Assembly (NCBI GenBank): GCA_031546825.1
Contig: JAVBJU010000008.1
Location: 1-64,000 of the forward strand
Source of the DNA: Hohaiivirga sp031546825
GTDB lineage: Bacteria > Pseudomonadota > Alphaproteobacteria > Rhizobiales > Beijerinckiaceae
Length of the DNA: 64,000 nt
Direction: 5' to 3'
Under the pieces are notes generated by a model that was given only the letters and a program-made list of their open reading frames with translations, ran no database searches and was not told the DNA's origin. Within the stretch, counting starts at the first letter, position 1. Every line of letters begins with the position of its first letter. This document shows, piece after piece, positions 53,053-62,358 of the stretch. The position numbers and the translations under genes are program-made.

Positions 53053-53205
53053 GGCGAATCCAGGCAATTACAGCAGCCACGCGGCGGGCCTGGAACCAGG
53101 TCACGGAAACCGTATGGGCGAAAGCTCTCCTTTAGGCCGGTTGGCGAAGTTTGTGAATAGAAAACAACGCAGGCTTGATGCGACGAAACTTACAGGAAGG
53201 ACGGA

Positions 53206-53664
53206 TCAGTTTTTTTCGTCCGGCAGCGGCGGAAGCATCATGATGTCGATGCCATCTTCTACCAGCGCCCGGGCGTCTTCGGGGCTGGCCTGTCCGTAGA
53301 TCGAGCGGCTTTCAATTTCGCCGTCATGGATGCGCCGGGCTTCCTCGGGAAAGCGTTCGCCCACATTCTCGGCGTTTTCCGCCACGTGGCGGTGGAGGTT
53401 GCGCAGTGCCTCCCGGACAGCAGCATCCTTGCCCGACATAATTGTGACGGGGTGTGATGGCTCAGGCTCAGGAGGTGAGGCGGTAACCGGGGCAAGGTCG
53501 GTGCGGTTTACCGAAGGGGCCATGATCTGCTTTTCGACCTTGAGCGAATTGCACAGCGGGCACGAGACAAGTCCCCTCTTGCGCTGCTCATCATAAGCCT
53601 CGCCGGAGGGAAACCAGCTTTCAAACTCGTGGCCGCTGTCGCAGGCCAAGGCATAGCGAATCAT
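53206..53664 (-). CDS. DUF1178 family protein
   Basis: A 152-residue soluble protein with the DUF1178 pattern: IRYALACDSGHEFESWFPSG, AYDEQRKRGLVSCPLCNS (a CxxC zinc-ribbon half) and KQIMAPSV. The C-terminal half is helical: LRNLHRHVAENAENVG, then FPEEARRIHDGEIESRSIYG. Function unknown; the gene is widespread in alphaproteobacteria beside grxC and comF, as here. The ATG at 53664 begins the conserved region; one four residues upstream is possible. Confidence 0.9.
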   Translation of the reverse strand: MIRYALACDSGHEFESWFPSGEAYDEQRKRGLVSCPLCNSLKVEKQIMAPSVNRTDLAPVTASPPEPEPSHPVTIMSGKDAAVREALRNLHRHVAENAENVGERFPEEARRIHDGEIESRSIYGQASPEDARALVEDGIDIMMLPPLPDEKN

Positions 53665-53737
53665 ATCCCGTTCCACGTAACTTCGTTATCGTTACATGGC
53701 AATACGGTGGGGTTGGGGCAAGGCCTTGCGTCTGCCA

Positions 53738-53995
53738 TCAGCCCGCGAGCAGCGGATCGAGCCCGCCTTCGCTGTCAAGCGCGTGAAGATCATCGCTACC
53801 GCCGATATGGCGCTCGCCGATAAAAATCTGCGGTACGGTTTTGCGTCCGGCGGATTTTGCCAGCATCTCTTCGAGTGCGCTGGGCTCCTTCTCCACATCG
53901 ACTTCGGTGAAAGTCGCTCCCTTCTTGGTGAGCAAGGCTTTGGCGGAAGCGCAGTAAGGGCACCAGGATTTGGTGTAGATGGTGATTTTGGGCAT
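53738..53995 (-). CDS. grxC: Glutaredoxin 3
   Basis: An 85-residue glutaredoxin with the dithiol active site CPYC (Cys12, Cys15) in IYTKSWCPYCASAKALL, the cis-Pro segment KTVPQIFIGERHIGGSDDLH and a GG motif. It reduces disulfides and mixed glutathione disulfides. Sits between DUF1178 and comF on the same strand, a conserved alphaproteobacterial order. Confidence 0.96.
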   Translation of the reverse strand: MPKITIYTKSWCPYCASAKALLTKKGATFTEVDVEKEPSALEEMLAKSAGRKTVPQIFIGERHIGGSDDLHALDSEGGLDPLLAG

Positions 53996-54028
53996 GGTGG
54001 TCTCCAGAGTGGCAGAAATCTGTTGTCT

Positions 54029-54805
54029 TTAAATCTTCACGACGCGGGCAAACGTCAAGATGTCCACCCGGGCCGCTCCGGTGCGCAGCAGCACGCGGGC
54101 TGCGGTATTGGCGGTTGCGCCGGAGGTCAGTACATCATCGACCAGCACAAGTTTGAGGCCTTTAACGCGGGCGCGCCATTCTTCGGAAACCCGGAAAGCC
54201 CCAGTCATATTCAACCGCCGCTGGTCACGGGTCAGGCTGGTTTGCGAGCGGGTGTGGCGGATGCGGGCAAGGAGAAATGGCTCCCATTGCTTGTCGCAAT
54301 ACTGCGAAATCTCGGAGGCAAGCACCGCCGCCTGGTTATATCGCCGCCGCCATAACCGAAAGCGGTGCAACGGCACCGGGATAATGAGATCGCAATCGGC
54401 GAGGATTTCCCGTCCCGTTGCGGCCATCATGCGGCCCATGAGGCGGGCAAGTTCCGGGCGGTCGCCATATTTAAGGCGCTGCACCAGTTTTCGGGCCATG
54501 TCATCATAGGTGCAGACCGAGCGGGCGCGCTCGAAAACCGGCGGATCTGCAATGGCCGCGGGCGACAGCAGCGGCCCGTCATGGTCCACCGGGAGCGGCG
54601 TGCCGAGCCGCTCGCAATAGGGCCGCTCAATCAGGGCAAGCGCGCGCCAGCATGTGGGGCAGAGCGCATGGGCTTCGGCAAGAATTACTTCGCAAGAGGC
54701 GCAGCCCGGCGGGTAGATGAAATCGATGGCATGGTGCAGCCAGCGCCGCAAAAGGCGCGGGCTGCGTCTGGGATCAGAGGGGGGACGCGATATTCCCTCC
54801 GTCAT
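54029..54805 (-). CDS. ComF family protein (zinc-finger and phosphoribosyltransferase domains)
   Basis: A 258-residue protein: an N-terminal double zinc-ribbon (CASCEVILAEAHALCPTCW, about residues 36-54) and a C-terminal type I phosphoribosyltransferase fold with the PRPP-binding stretch LVLVDDVLTSGATANTAA (about 218-235). ComF proteins are required for natural transformation in some bacteria and may act on DNA-uptake or nucleotide substrates. Start is three bases downstream of the aminotransferase stop, so the two are co-transcribed. Confidence 0.92.
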   Translation of the reverse strand: MTEGISRPPSDPRRSPRLLRRWLHHAIDFIYPPGCASCEVILAEAHALCPTCWRALALIERPYCERLGTPLPVDHDGPLLSPAAIADPPVFERARSVCTYDDMARKLVQRLKYGDRPELARLMGRMMAATGREILADCDLIIPVPLHRFRLWRRRYNQAAVLASEISQYCDKQWEPFLLARIRHTRSQTSLTRDQRRLNMTGAFRVSEEWRARVKGLKLVLVDDVLTSGATANTAARVLLRTGAARVDILTFARVVKI

Positions 54806-54808
54806 GGC

Positions 54809-56038
54809 TCATTCGTAGGATTTGATCAGGCGGGCAAGTCGCTGGATGCCCTGATCAATCGCTTCGTCCGAGGCCAGTGAATAGCTGAGGCGCAAGGTGT
54901 TTCCCCCGGTGCCATCCGAGAAGAACGCCCGGCCGGGCACGAAGGCGACGCGCTCGGTGGCGATGGACTTTGCCAGGAGTTCCTTGGTGTCGAGCCCTTC
55001 CTTCACCGTCACCCACACGAACATTCCGCCTTCCGGTTGGGTCCATGAGGCGGAAGCGGGCATGTATTTCTTGAGGGCTTCCAGCATCTTGTCGCGGCGA
55101 TGGTGATAGGCCTTCTTGATTTTGGCCAGTTGGGCCTCGAACGTCGTGCTCACCACCTTATGCATCACCATCTGGTTGACGGTGGGGGAATGGAGATCGG
55201 AGGCCTGCTTGATGAGCACGAGCTTGCGGATCACCTCCTGCGGGCCGCAGATCCAGCCGAGGCGCAGGCCCGGTGTGACTGTCTTCGAGAAACTGCCACA
55301 ATAAAGCGTGCGGGCGTTATCAATGGAGCCGGAGCGGGCGATATCAAGCGCCAGGATCGGCGGCACGTTTTCGCCGGAATAGCGCAGGCCCTGATAGGCG
55401 GAATCCTCGAAGACCGGAATGTCGAGCTCTGTGGCAAGATCCAGCAGCTTTTCGCGCGCGGCCTTTGGCACGGTCTCGCCTGTGGGGTTGGCAAAATCTG
55501 GTGTGAGATACGCGAATTTCACGCTTCCGCCCGCCTTTTCCGCCATATCGCGGTAGGATTGCGGCGTGCGATTGCCGGTTTCGGGGGAGATTGTGTCGTA
55601 GGACGCCTCATAGGCGCTGAACGATTGCAGTGCGCCGAGATAGGTCGGGCGTGTGACAAGCGCGGTGTCCTTGGGCGACAGGAACAGCTTGCCGAGATAA
55701 TCAAGCGCCTGCTGCGAACCCGACACCACCATGATGTTGTCACAGGTGCAGGGAATGCCGAGGCCGCCCATGTAATCGGCGATCCACTGGCGCAACGGGG
55801 TATAGCCCTCGCTGGTGGAGTATTGCAGGGCCGCACCGGGGTTCTCAGTGAGCACATCGGTATAGGCTTTGCGGATATCCGCTTCGGCGAAGAGCTTCGG
55901 ATCGGGAATGCCGCCAGCAAACGAGATGATATCCGGCTGGTCGAGGAGCTTCAGAAGCTCGCGGATCTCGGACGCTTGCATCCGCGTTGAACGGGTTGCA
56001 TAACGGTCGTTCCAGTTGGTCTTTTGCGCCTCCGCCAT
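54809..56038 (-). CDS. PLP-dependent aminotransferase, class I/II (2-aminoadipate/aromatic type)
   Basis: A 409-residue fold-type I aminotransferase. PLP-site features: SGSQQALDYLGKLF, LTPDFANPTGETVP, YCGSFSKTVTPGLRLGWICG with the Schiff-base Lys, and PEGGMFVWVTVKEG. The N-terminal IISFAGGIPDPKLF is typical of the LysN/2-aminoadipate and multisubstrate group (relatives of MocR C-domains), not of aspartate aminotransferase; substrate unproven. The ATG at 56038 is chosen because GGAGAG lies six to seven bases upstream. Leads a minus-strand run with comF, grxC and DUF1178. Confidence 0.92.
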   Translation of the reverse strand: MAEAQKTNWNDRYATRSTRMQASEIRELLKLLDQPDIISFAGGIPDPKLFAEADIRKAYTDVLTENPGAALQYSTSEGYTPLRQWIADYMGGLGIPCTCDNIMVVSGSQQALDYLGKLFLSPKDTALVTRPTYLGALQSFSAYEASYDTISPETGNRTPQSYRDMAEKAGGSVKFAYLTPDFANPTGETVPKAAREKLLDLATELDIPVFEDSAYQGLRYSGENVPPILALDIARSGSIDNARTLYCGSFSKTVTPGLRLGWICGPQEVIRKLVLIKQASDLHSPTVNQMVMHKVVSTTFEAQLAKIKKAYHHRRDKMLEALKKYMPASASWTQPEGGMFVWVTVKEGLDTKELLAKSIATERVAFVPGRAFFSDGTGGNTLRLSYSLASDEAIDQGIQRLARLIKSYE

Positions 56039-56285
56039 GGCGGTCTCTCCAAATTTTGTGGCGGCTTCGCCGCCCGTCATCATATCACTGAAATCATTAC
56101 GGCAGGAAAGCTATTCTTGGCCGTTATCGTGCCCTGATGTAACGGGTTTGGAATAATTATGTCAATAACCATGACCTATTTGCAGGAAATAAAAACTTCC
56201 GCGCGGTTTTGCGACATAAAAATACGATGCCTGCCGTTGCGATTTTTGATGGTTTCCCGCGCCGTTCGGCGTTAGAAGGCGGGTC

Positions 56286-57170
56286 ATGATGAATCCCAAA
56301 CCTCTTTTCGACCGCACCCTGCAACGCACCCGTCTGCGGCGCGCCATCGCCCGTGGTTATGAAGGCTTTCTGCTTGAGCGCGCGCTGGAGGATATGGAGG
56401 AGCGCCTTGGCGCTATCCTGCGCCAGTTCACCAAAGGGGCGGATATTGGCACTCCGCGTGATGACGCCAGTCGCTTTCTGGTGATGAGCGGTCGGGTTCA
56501 GGAGATGATGCGGCTGGCCCCGGTTGGTGGCGGCGCAACGCTCTCGGGGCTCATGGAAGTCGAGGGCGATGAGGAAGTCATTCCGTTTGCGCCGCAACAG
56601 TTCGATATCGCCATTTCGCTTTTGGCGCTGCACGGGGTCAATGATCTGCCGGGCACGCTGATCCAGATCCATCGCCTGCTGAAGCCCGACGGATTGTTTC
56701 TCGCCTGCCTGTTCGGCAATGAGACGCTCACTGAGTTGCGTCAGGTGATGATGCAGGCTGAAAGCGAGATCGAAGGCGGTGTGAGCCCGCGCGTGGCCCC
56801 CTTCACCGAAATCCGCGATGCCGGGGCGCTGCTGCAACGCGCTGGTTTCGCGCTGCCGGTGGTGGATAGTGACCCCGTGACCGTTCGCTACAGCACCATG
56901 TTCCATCTGATGCGCGATTTGCGCGCCATGGGCCTCACCAATGCCATGACTGAGCGCAGTTGCAAGCCACTGCGTCGTGAGACCTTGCAACGCGCCGCCG
57001 ACCTCTACGCCGAACAGTTTTCCGACGCCGATGGCCGTATCCGCGCCACTTTCGATCTTTTATGGCTTGCGGGGTGGGCCCCCCACGAGAGCCAGCAGAA
57101 GCCTTTGCAGCCGGGCACTGCTTCCATGAGCCTTGCCGACATGCTGAAGAAGGCCGGGGAGGCGGAGTAA
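56286..57170 (+). CDS. SAM-dependent methyltransferase-like protein (NDUFAF5/BioC-like)
   Basis: A 294-residue protein with FDRTLQRTRLRRAIARG at the start and ILRQFTKGADIGTPRDD as a degenerate motif I. The later FDIAISLLALHGVNDLPGTL and IHRLLKPDGLFLACLFGNETL are conserved methyltransferase post-I/IV regions. This matches the alphaproteobacterial homologues of NDUFAF5, an assembly factor for respiratory complex I. The Gly-rich SAM loop is weak, as in other members. The start ATG-ATG at 56286 is tentative by three bases. Divergent from the aminotransferase. Confidence 0.82.
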   Translation: MMNPKPLFDRTLQRTRLRRAIARGYEGFLLERALEDMEERLGAILRQFTKGADIGTPRDDASRFLVMSGRVQEMMRLAPVGGGATLSGLMEVEGDEEVIPFAPQQFDIAISLLALHGVNDLPGTLIQIHRLLKPDGLFLACLFGNETLTELRQVMMQAESEIEGGVSPRVAPFTEIRDAGALLQRAGFALPVVDSDPVTVRYSTMFHLMRDLRAMGLTNAMTERSCKPLRRETLQRAADLYAEQFSDADGRIRATFDLLWLAGWAPHESQQKPLQPGTASMSLADMLKKAGEAE

Positions 57171-57195
57171 CTCCGCCCCACCTACCAATTCAATA

Positions 57196-57711
57196 TCAGA
57201 GCTTGCCTTCCAGAAACTCCTGAATGGCCTTGGCCCGCGCTTCGATCTGGTCGGCATTGACGCCGGGCTTGAAGTTGAGGGTCAGAACGCCGTCTTCGAA
57301 CGAGAGGCCCTTCTCAAAAGCAGAAGCGGGGGCGGTGGCTTCGTTGTAAGCGAAGACAATCTTCTTCAGCTTGGCCTTCAGCGCGCTTTTGCCCATATCA
57401 TCTGAAGCAACCTTGGTCAGGGCGACGACGAGCGGCGTCACGTAGACATCGGTGAGATACCACGATTCCTTGATGCTCTCGGTCTGTCCGGCGAGCGTCA
57501 GGGTTTCCCATTTCGGTTCGACCGGTACTTCAAAACCCGCAGCCGCCTGAATGGATTTTACCTGAACCGGGAACAGCGTCTGCTGATAGCCGGAGATGGC
57601 GCGGCGTTCGGCAAGGTTGCCCTCCTGCGCCATGGCCGGGGCCATGAAGGTTGTGGGCAGAGCGCCGAGGGCACCGAGGGCGAGAATGGCGGGTAGAATG
57701 ATCTTACGCAT
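57196..57711 (-). CDS. Exported hypothetical protein
   Basis: A 171-residue protein with a clear signal peptide (1-29: MRKIILPAILALGALGALP..., cleavage after PAMAQ). The mature part is mixed alpha/beta with no recognised family; a C-terminal FEDGVLTLNFKPGVNADQIE resembles small periplasmic proteins of Hyphomicrobiales. ATG 57711 is chosen because AAGGGG is about six bases upstream. Converges on the methyltransferase gene with 25 bases between. The 314-base gap to the divergent MFS gene shows no strong motif. Confidence 0.75.
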   Translation of the reverse strand: MRKIILPAILALGALGALPTTFMAPAMAQEGNLAERRAISGYQQTLFPVQVKSIQAAAGFEVPVEPKWETLTLAGQTESIKESWYLTDVYVTPLVVALTKVASDDMGKSALKAKLKKIVFAYNEATAPASAFEKGLSFEDGVLTLNFKPGVNADQIEARAKAIQEFLEGKL

Positions 57712-58025
57712 GGGTAGCCCCTTGAAATTTTTGATGAATAAATTCGATTTGCTATATTTTTCTAAGGGGTTTCGATACTGTGCGATACAATGGCGCACGA
57801 AAAATTGTTTCGACGCTTCTTTTTCCTGTGAACTGGCATGGAATAGGCGCTGGCAGGCGGTAATCCGGGTCCTCTCAATTTCTGATACAGCAAGCGTTTA
57901 GGCATTGCGCTTTTCTGGAGGCGGTCGCATAAAGCGCTCGGCTTTGAACCGGAGCAGCCTGTGATCAGGCGCGTTCCGGTCATCTGCCCGATCTTCCCCC
58001 ATGGGCGTAAGCCAGGATTCCTCCC

Positions 58026-59372
58026 ATGACCGATGGTTTGCCAGCGCCGCAACGTTTCTTTGCCTTCCTCACCGTGGCCATTGCCCTGACCATGGCGGTG
58101 CTGGACGGGGCCATCGTCAATATCGCGCTGCCAACCATCCAGCGAGACCTCAACATCTCGTCGGCGGATGCGGTGTGGATCGTCAATGTCTATCAACTGG
58201 CGATCATTGTTTCATTGTTGCCCTTTGCGGCGCTTGGCGACAGCCTGGGCTATAAACGGATTTACTGGATCGGGCTGGCGATTTTCACTGTGGCGTCATT
58301 CGCCTGTGCGCAGTCGCAGAGCTTCCTGTTCCTTTCCTGCGCGCGGCTGGTGCAGGGTGTGGGTGCGGCGGGCGTCATGAGCGTGAATATCGCGCTGGTG
58401 CGTTATATTTTTCCGAAAAATCAACTTGGTGCGGGCGTCGGCTATACCTCCTTCGTCGTGGCGGTTTCTTCGGCTGCGGGGCCGAGCGTCGCTTCCGCCA
58501 TTCTGTCGCTCGCCCATTGGCAGTGGCTGTTTCTGGTCAATGTGCCGCTCGGCGTTGTGGCCCTGATTATTGCTGCAAAAACCTTGCCGGTGACGCCCGC
58601 TTCGCACAGGCGTTTTGATTTCATCAGCTTCATCCTCAATGCCATCACCTTCGCGGCTTTGATCGACGGGCTTAACTCCCTTAGCGACCGGGGGGATCTC
58701 AAGATCAGCCTGCTGAAACTCGCCATTGCTGCGGGCGTTGGCGCGGTATTTGTCTGGCGCGAATGCCGGATTGCCCAGCCGATGCTGCCGGTCGATCTCC
58801 TGAGCCGCCCGGTCTTCGCGCTTTCCATGATGACCTCGATATGCTCGTTCGCCGCGCAAAGCATGGCCTATGTGTCGTTGCCGTTCTTTTTTGAGGAAAC
58901 GCTGGGCTATTCCGCCGCCATCACTGGCCTTCTGCTGACGCCCTGGCCGGTGATGACTGCGATCATGGCCCCGATCGCCGGGCGGCTGTCCAACCGGGTT
59001 GCGCCGCAATTGCTCAGCACGGTCGGTCTCATGGTGTTGGGCAGCGGGTTCATCGCCGTGGCGCTTCTCGGGGCGCATCCGTCGCCCGTCGATATTTGCT
59101 GGCGCCTGGCGATTTGCGGTTTGGGCTTTGGTATTTTTCAGGCCCCCAACAACCGCATCATCATCGGCAGCGCCCCTCGCGAACGCTCGGGCGGCGCATC
59201 CGGACTGCAAGCAACCGGGCGGCTTCTCGGCCAATCGAGCGGCGCGGCAGCGGTTGCCATCGTTTTCGGGTTAATCGCGGGCCATCAGACAACGCTGATC
59301 CTCTGGCTTGCCGCGGGGTTGTCCTTTACGGCAGCCTGCGCAAGCGGCTTTCGCAAGGTGAGTATTCAGTAA
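58026..59372 (+). CDS. MFS efflux transporter, DHA2 (EmrB/QacA-like) family
   Basis: A 448-residue multidrug-type exporter with about 12-14 transmembrane helices. DHA2 markers: VLDGAIVNIALPTIQRDLNI (motif D1 and the conserved Asp), ALGDSLGYKRIYWIGLAIF (motif A), QGVGAAGVMSVNIALVRYIF (motif B) and ASAILSLAHWQWLFLVNVPLG (motif C). Probably exports hydrophobic compounds by proton antiport; substrate unknown. Overlaps the end of the convergent mutT gene by seven bases. Confidence 0.93.
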   Translation: MTDGLPAPQRFFAFLTVAIALTMAVLDGAIVNIALPTIQRDLNISSADAVWIVNVYQLAIIVSLLPFAALGDSLGYKRIYWIGLAIFTVASFACAQSQSFLFLSCARLVQGVGAAGVMSVNIALVRYIFPKNQLGAGVGYTSFVVAVSSAAGPSVASAILSLAHWQWLFLVNVPLGVVALIIAAKTLPVTPASHRRFDFISFILNAITFAALIDGLNSLSDRGDLKISLLKLAIAAGVGAVFVWRECRIAQPMLPVDLLSRPVFALSMMTSICSFAAQSMAYVSLPFFFEETLGYSAAITGLLLTPWPVMTAIMAPIAGRLSNRVAPQLLSTVGLMVLGSGFIAVALLGAHPSPVDICWRLAICGLGFGIFQAPNNRIIIGSAPRERSGGASGLQATGRLLGQSSGAAAVAIVFGLIAGHQTTLILWLAAGLSFTAACASGFRKVSIQ

Positions 59373-59782
59373 GTGAGAAGGTCGATCAATGCCGGAATGA
59401 GGGGTTCATCCGCAGGCGGCATCGGGTATTGGCGCAGATCATGCGGCTTTACCCATTTGAGCGCCTGGCCTTCGTTTGACTGCACGAACCCTTCCCAGCG
59501 GCGGCAAATGTAAAGCGGCATCAGAAGGTGGAAGTCGTCGTAAGCATGGCTCGCGAAGGTTAGTGGCGCAAGACACGCTTCCTTGACCGTGATGCCCAGC
59601 TCTTCCTTGAGTTCGCGGATCAGCGTTTCTTCCGGGCGCTCGCCGGGCTCGATCTTGCCGCCGGGAAACTCCCACAAACCCGCCAACTGCTTGCCCTCGG
59701 GCCGTTGCGCCAGAAGGATGCGGTTGTCGGTGTCGATGAGGGCGACGGCAACGACGAGGAGGAGTTTGGGCTTGGCCGCCAT
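59366..59782 (-). CDS. mutT: 8-oxo-dGTP diphosphatase MutT (Nudix)
   Basis: A 138-residue Nudix hydrolase that removes oxidised 8-oxo-dGTP from the nucleotide pool. The Nudix box is at about 41-63, in GGKIEPGERPEETLIRELKE followed by ELGI, matching Gx5Ex7REUxEExGU. LLAQRPEGKQLAGLWEFPGG is a MutT-type lead-in. The ATG at 59782 is one base after the argJ stop, so the two are co-transcribed. Confidence 0.93.
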   Translation of the reverse strand: MAAKPKLLLVVAVALIDTDNRILLAQRPEGKQLAGLWEFPGGKIEPGERPEETLIRELKEELGITVKEACLAPLTFASHAYDDFHLLMPLYICRRWEGFVQSNEGQALKWVKPHDLRQYPMPPADEPLIPALIDLLTY

Positions 59783-59783
59783 C

Positions 59784-61025
59784 TTACGAGCGGTAATCGC
59801 CGTTGATCTCGACATAGGCCTTGGTCAGGTCGCAGGTCCACACGCGGGCGGTGCCTTTGCCGAGGCCGAGATCGACACTGACGCGGATGGCGTCGTGTTT
59901 CATATAAGCTGAGGTTTTTTCTTCGCTGTAATCAAGCGCGCGGGCACCCTCACGGGCGACGACGAAATCGCCGAAAGCGATGGTGAGCAGGTCGCGCTCT
60001 GCCGGTTCGCCCGCCTTGCCGATGGCGGCGACGATGCGCCCCCAGTTGGCGTCTTCACCCGCCATGGCGGTTTTAACCAGCGGCGAATTGGCGATGGAGA
60101 AGGCTATTTTTTTGGCCGAGACGTTGCTGGTTGCGCCGGTCACGGAAACCGTCACGAACTTGCGGGCACCTTCGCCGTCGCGGGCCACATATTGGGCAAG
60201 CTCAATGAGCATGTCATCGAGTGCGGCGCGGAAATCTTTCAGACGGCTGTCGGTTGCCGATTCGATTTTCTTCACACCCTTTTTTGCCGCAGCGCCGGTG
60301 GCGAACATCAAGAGGGTGTCGGAGGTCGATGTATCGCCATCGACCGTGACGCAATTGAAGCTGTCATCGGCCCCGTGCTTGAGCAGCGTTTGCAGCACAT
60401 CGGCGGCAATCGGCGCATCGGTGAAAATGAAAGAGAGCATGGTCGCCATGTCAGGCTGGATCATGCCTGCGCCTTTGGCGAAACCGTTGATGGTGATGGC
60501 GACGCCGTCGATGGTCACGCTGCGCGTGGCGAGTTTCGGAAAGGTGTCGGTGGTCATGATGGCACGGGCGGCATCAGCCCAGGCGTCGGGTGTGGCTTTG
60601 GCGTTGCAGGCGGCCAAAACACCGTTGAACTTGGTGGCGTCGAGCGGTTCGCCGATCACGCCGGTGGAGGCAATGAAAACTTCTTCCGGCTTGCAACCCA
60701 CGGCGTCAGCCGCGATTTTGGCGGTGAGTGCCACGGCGTCCGCGCCCTTCTTGCCGGTGAAGGCATTGGCATTGCCGGAATTGACCACCAGCGCCCGCGC
60801 CTTGCCATTAGACAGCGCTTCACGGCACCAGTCGACCGGAGCGGAAGGGCATTTGGATTTTGTGAACACGCCCGCCACATCAGTGCCCTGGTCGAGCACC
60901 ATCAGCAGCACATCGGTGCGGTTCTTATATCGGATACCGGCTTCGGCGGTTGCCATGGTCACACCCGCGATGGGCGCAAGCGTTGCATAGGTTTTCGGGG
61001 CAAGCGGCGAGATCGACGTGGACAT
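59784..61025 (-). CDS. argJ: Bifunctional glutamate N-acetyltransferase/amino-acid acetyltransferase
   Basis: A 413-residue ArgJ of the cyclic arginine pathway, moving acetyl from N-acetylornithine to glutamate. The enzyme self-cleaves before Thr195, visible in FAKGAGMIQPDMATMLSFIF. Other conserved stretches: NSGNANAFTG, ASTGVIGEPLD, DGDTSTSDT and GEDANWGRIVAAIGKAGE. Standard length. It lies between a parvulin gene and mutT, the usual order beside secA in Hyphomicrobiales. Confidence 0.96.
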   Translation of the reverse strand: MSTSISPLAPKTYATLAPIAGVTMATAEAGIRYKNRTDVLLMVLDQGTDVAGVFTKSKCPSAPVDWCREALSNGKARALVVNSGNANAFTGKKGADAVALTAKIAADAVGCKPEEVFIASTGVIGEPLDATKFNGVLAACNAKATPDAWADAARAIMTTDTFPKLATRSVTIDGVAITINGFAKGAGMIQPDMATMLSFIFTDAPIAADVLQTLLKHGADDSFNCVTVDGDTSTSDTLLMFATGAAAKKGVKKIESATDSRLKDFRAALDDMLIELAQYVARDGEGARKFVTVSVTGATSNVSAKKIAFSIANSPLVKTAMAGEDANWGRIVAAIGKAGEPAERDLLTIAFGDFVVAREGARALDYSEEKTSAYMKHDAIRVSVDLGLGKGTARVWTCDLTKAYVEINGDYRS

Positions 61026-61067
61026 GGCGGCAATCCGGGAAAGCTGGAAAAGGATAGGGAAAGAGAG

Positions 61068-61097
61068 AACGGGCGCACCGTTGCCGGTGCGCCCGTT
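61068..61097. terminator. Strong hairpin downstream of the parvulin gene
   Basis: AACGGGCGCACC (61068-61079) and GGTGCGCCCGTT (61086-61097) are perfectly complementary over 12 bases with a six-base loop. It lies nine bases after the parvulin stop, in the 80-base gap before argJ. On the minus strand only a weak pyrimidine run follows, so it may attenuate rather than fully end transcription. Confidence 0.75.
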
Positions 61098-61105
61098 GAA
61101 ATGAC

Positions 61106-61984
61106 TTATTTCGTGGCGGGTGCTGCGGCCGGGGCTTCGAGCAACTGCACATTGGCCGCCTTCTTCGCCTTGTCGACAATGGCCTGCTGGGCGTGCGCGG
61201 TCAGAATTTCTTCGAGCTTCGGCTTCAACTCGTCCATGGTCGGCACCGGGCGGGTGCGCTTTTCTTCGACCTGAATGACGTGCCAGCCGAAATCAGTCTT
61301 AACCGGATCGGAAACCTGGTTCACGTCGAGCTTGAAAGCGGCCTCGGCGAAGGGGGCGATCATGCGATCCTTGGCGAAGAAACCGAGTTCGCCGCCATTT
61401 TCCTTGGAGCCGGGGTCTTTGGAGACTTCAGCGGCAACCTTTGCGAAATCCTCGCCTGCCTTGATGCGGGCGCTTGCGGCCTTGGCCTGATCTTCGGTTT
61501 CGACCAGAATGTGGCGAGCGCGTACTTCCGGCGTCGGCTGCATCTTCTGGGTGGCTTCGTCATAACCCTTGCGCAGCGCTTCCGGCGTGATGGCCTTCTT
61601 GATTTCCTGATCAAGATAGGTCTGCACCAGCACTTGCTGCTTGAGATCGGCCAGCTTCTGGGTGAAGACGGCGCTCTGGTCCACCTTCGCGGTTTGCGCG
61701 GCGAGGGCCAGCGCCTTGAAGCTCAGCATATAATCGATCAGCATCGGGCGCTTCTGCGGATCTTTCAGGCTCTCGGCATCGGCGCCGATGGTGAGAGCGA
61801 ACTGCTCAAGATCGGTTTCCTTCACCGTGAACCCGTTGCCCTTGGCGATGATTGGGCTGGACATGGCCGTTTCGGCTTTCACCTGGGGGGCGGGCTTGCT
61901 TTGGGCAAGAGCCGGGACAGCGCCGAGTGCGAGGCCAGCGGCAATCAGGCCGATGCGGAATGACTGGGAGACGAGAGAAGGCAT
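61106..61984 (-). CDS. Periplasmic parvulin-type peptidyl-prolyl isomerase
   Basis: A 292-residue PrsA/SurA-like protein with a signal peptide (1-27, ending PALAQ), a SurA-N-like helical region (residues 45-150) and a PpiC-type rotamase domain (about 155-250: VRARHILVETEDQAKAASAR; GGELGFFAKDRMIAPF; TDFGWHVIQVEEKR). C-terminal helical tail with Ala/Pro. Assists folding of outer-membrane or periplasmic proteins. ATG 61984 gives a proper signal peptide; the upstream start at 62041 is unlikely. Divergent from secA. Confidence 0.93.
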   Translation of the reverse strand: MPSLVSQSFRIGLIAAGLALGAVPALAQSKPAPQVKAETAMSSPIIAKGNGFTVKETDLEQFALTIGADAESLKDPQKRPMLIDYMLSFKALALAAQTAKVDQSAVFTQKLADLKQQVLVQTYLDQEIKKAITPEALRKGYDEATQKMQPTPEVRARHILVETEDQAKAASARIKAGEDFAKVAAEVSKDPGSKENGGELGFFAKDRMIAPFAEAAFKLDVNQVSDPVKTDFGWHVIQVEEKRTRPVPTMDELKPKLEEILTAHAQQAIVDKAKKAANVQLLEAPAAAPATK

Positions 61985-62358
61985 GATGAAACCTGCTTGT
62001 TCGGAAGCGAGAAGGGTTGTTATCGAATGGCCGAATCGCACAGAGTTGACAAGTTATTCCTTGGCGAAAGCACGGCGTTGGGAAGAAATTCACTGGAATT
62101 ACGGTATTTTGGTGGCTGCCGCTTCTTAGCGATACACACTTCCGTGCAATGTTCCCTGGCGGTTCCCTTTTGAAAGCGGGGCTTTCCACCCAATTCGGGC
62201 TTGTGAATAAGGCATTCTCGGCCTAAACAGGGGCAAATCGTTTCATTGCCAATTATTTTCCACGTAATATGGCGATGCTGCCCTTTCAGACGAGCGGGCG
62301 AATAACTATCTCTGTGTGAACACATCCGCTCGGATATTAACGCGACAACAGGTTTTCG
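61985..62358. promoter_or_regulatory. Divergent promoter region between parvulin gene and secA
   Basis: This 374-base gap should contain both promoters. A TTGACA occurs at 62046-62051 on the plus strand without a clear -10 partner. A TAATAT near 62265 and a small TGTGTGAACACA dyad near 62317 were noted, but no confident promoter or secM-like leader was identified. Confidence 0.4.

Noticed and set aside
58296..59234. 312-codon minus-strand frame over the DHA2 transporter gene
   Set aside because: Antisense shadow with Arg/His/Gln-rich composition; the plus-strand protein carries all MFS motifs.
60192..61274. 360-codon plus-strand frame over argJ
   Set aside because: Gly/His/Arg-rich antisense sequence; argJ on the minus strand is unambiguous.
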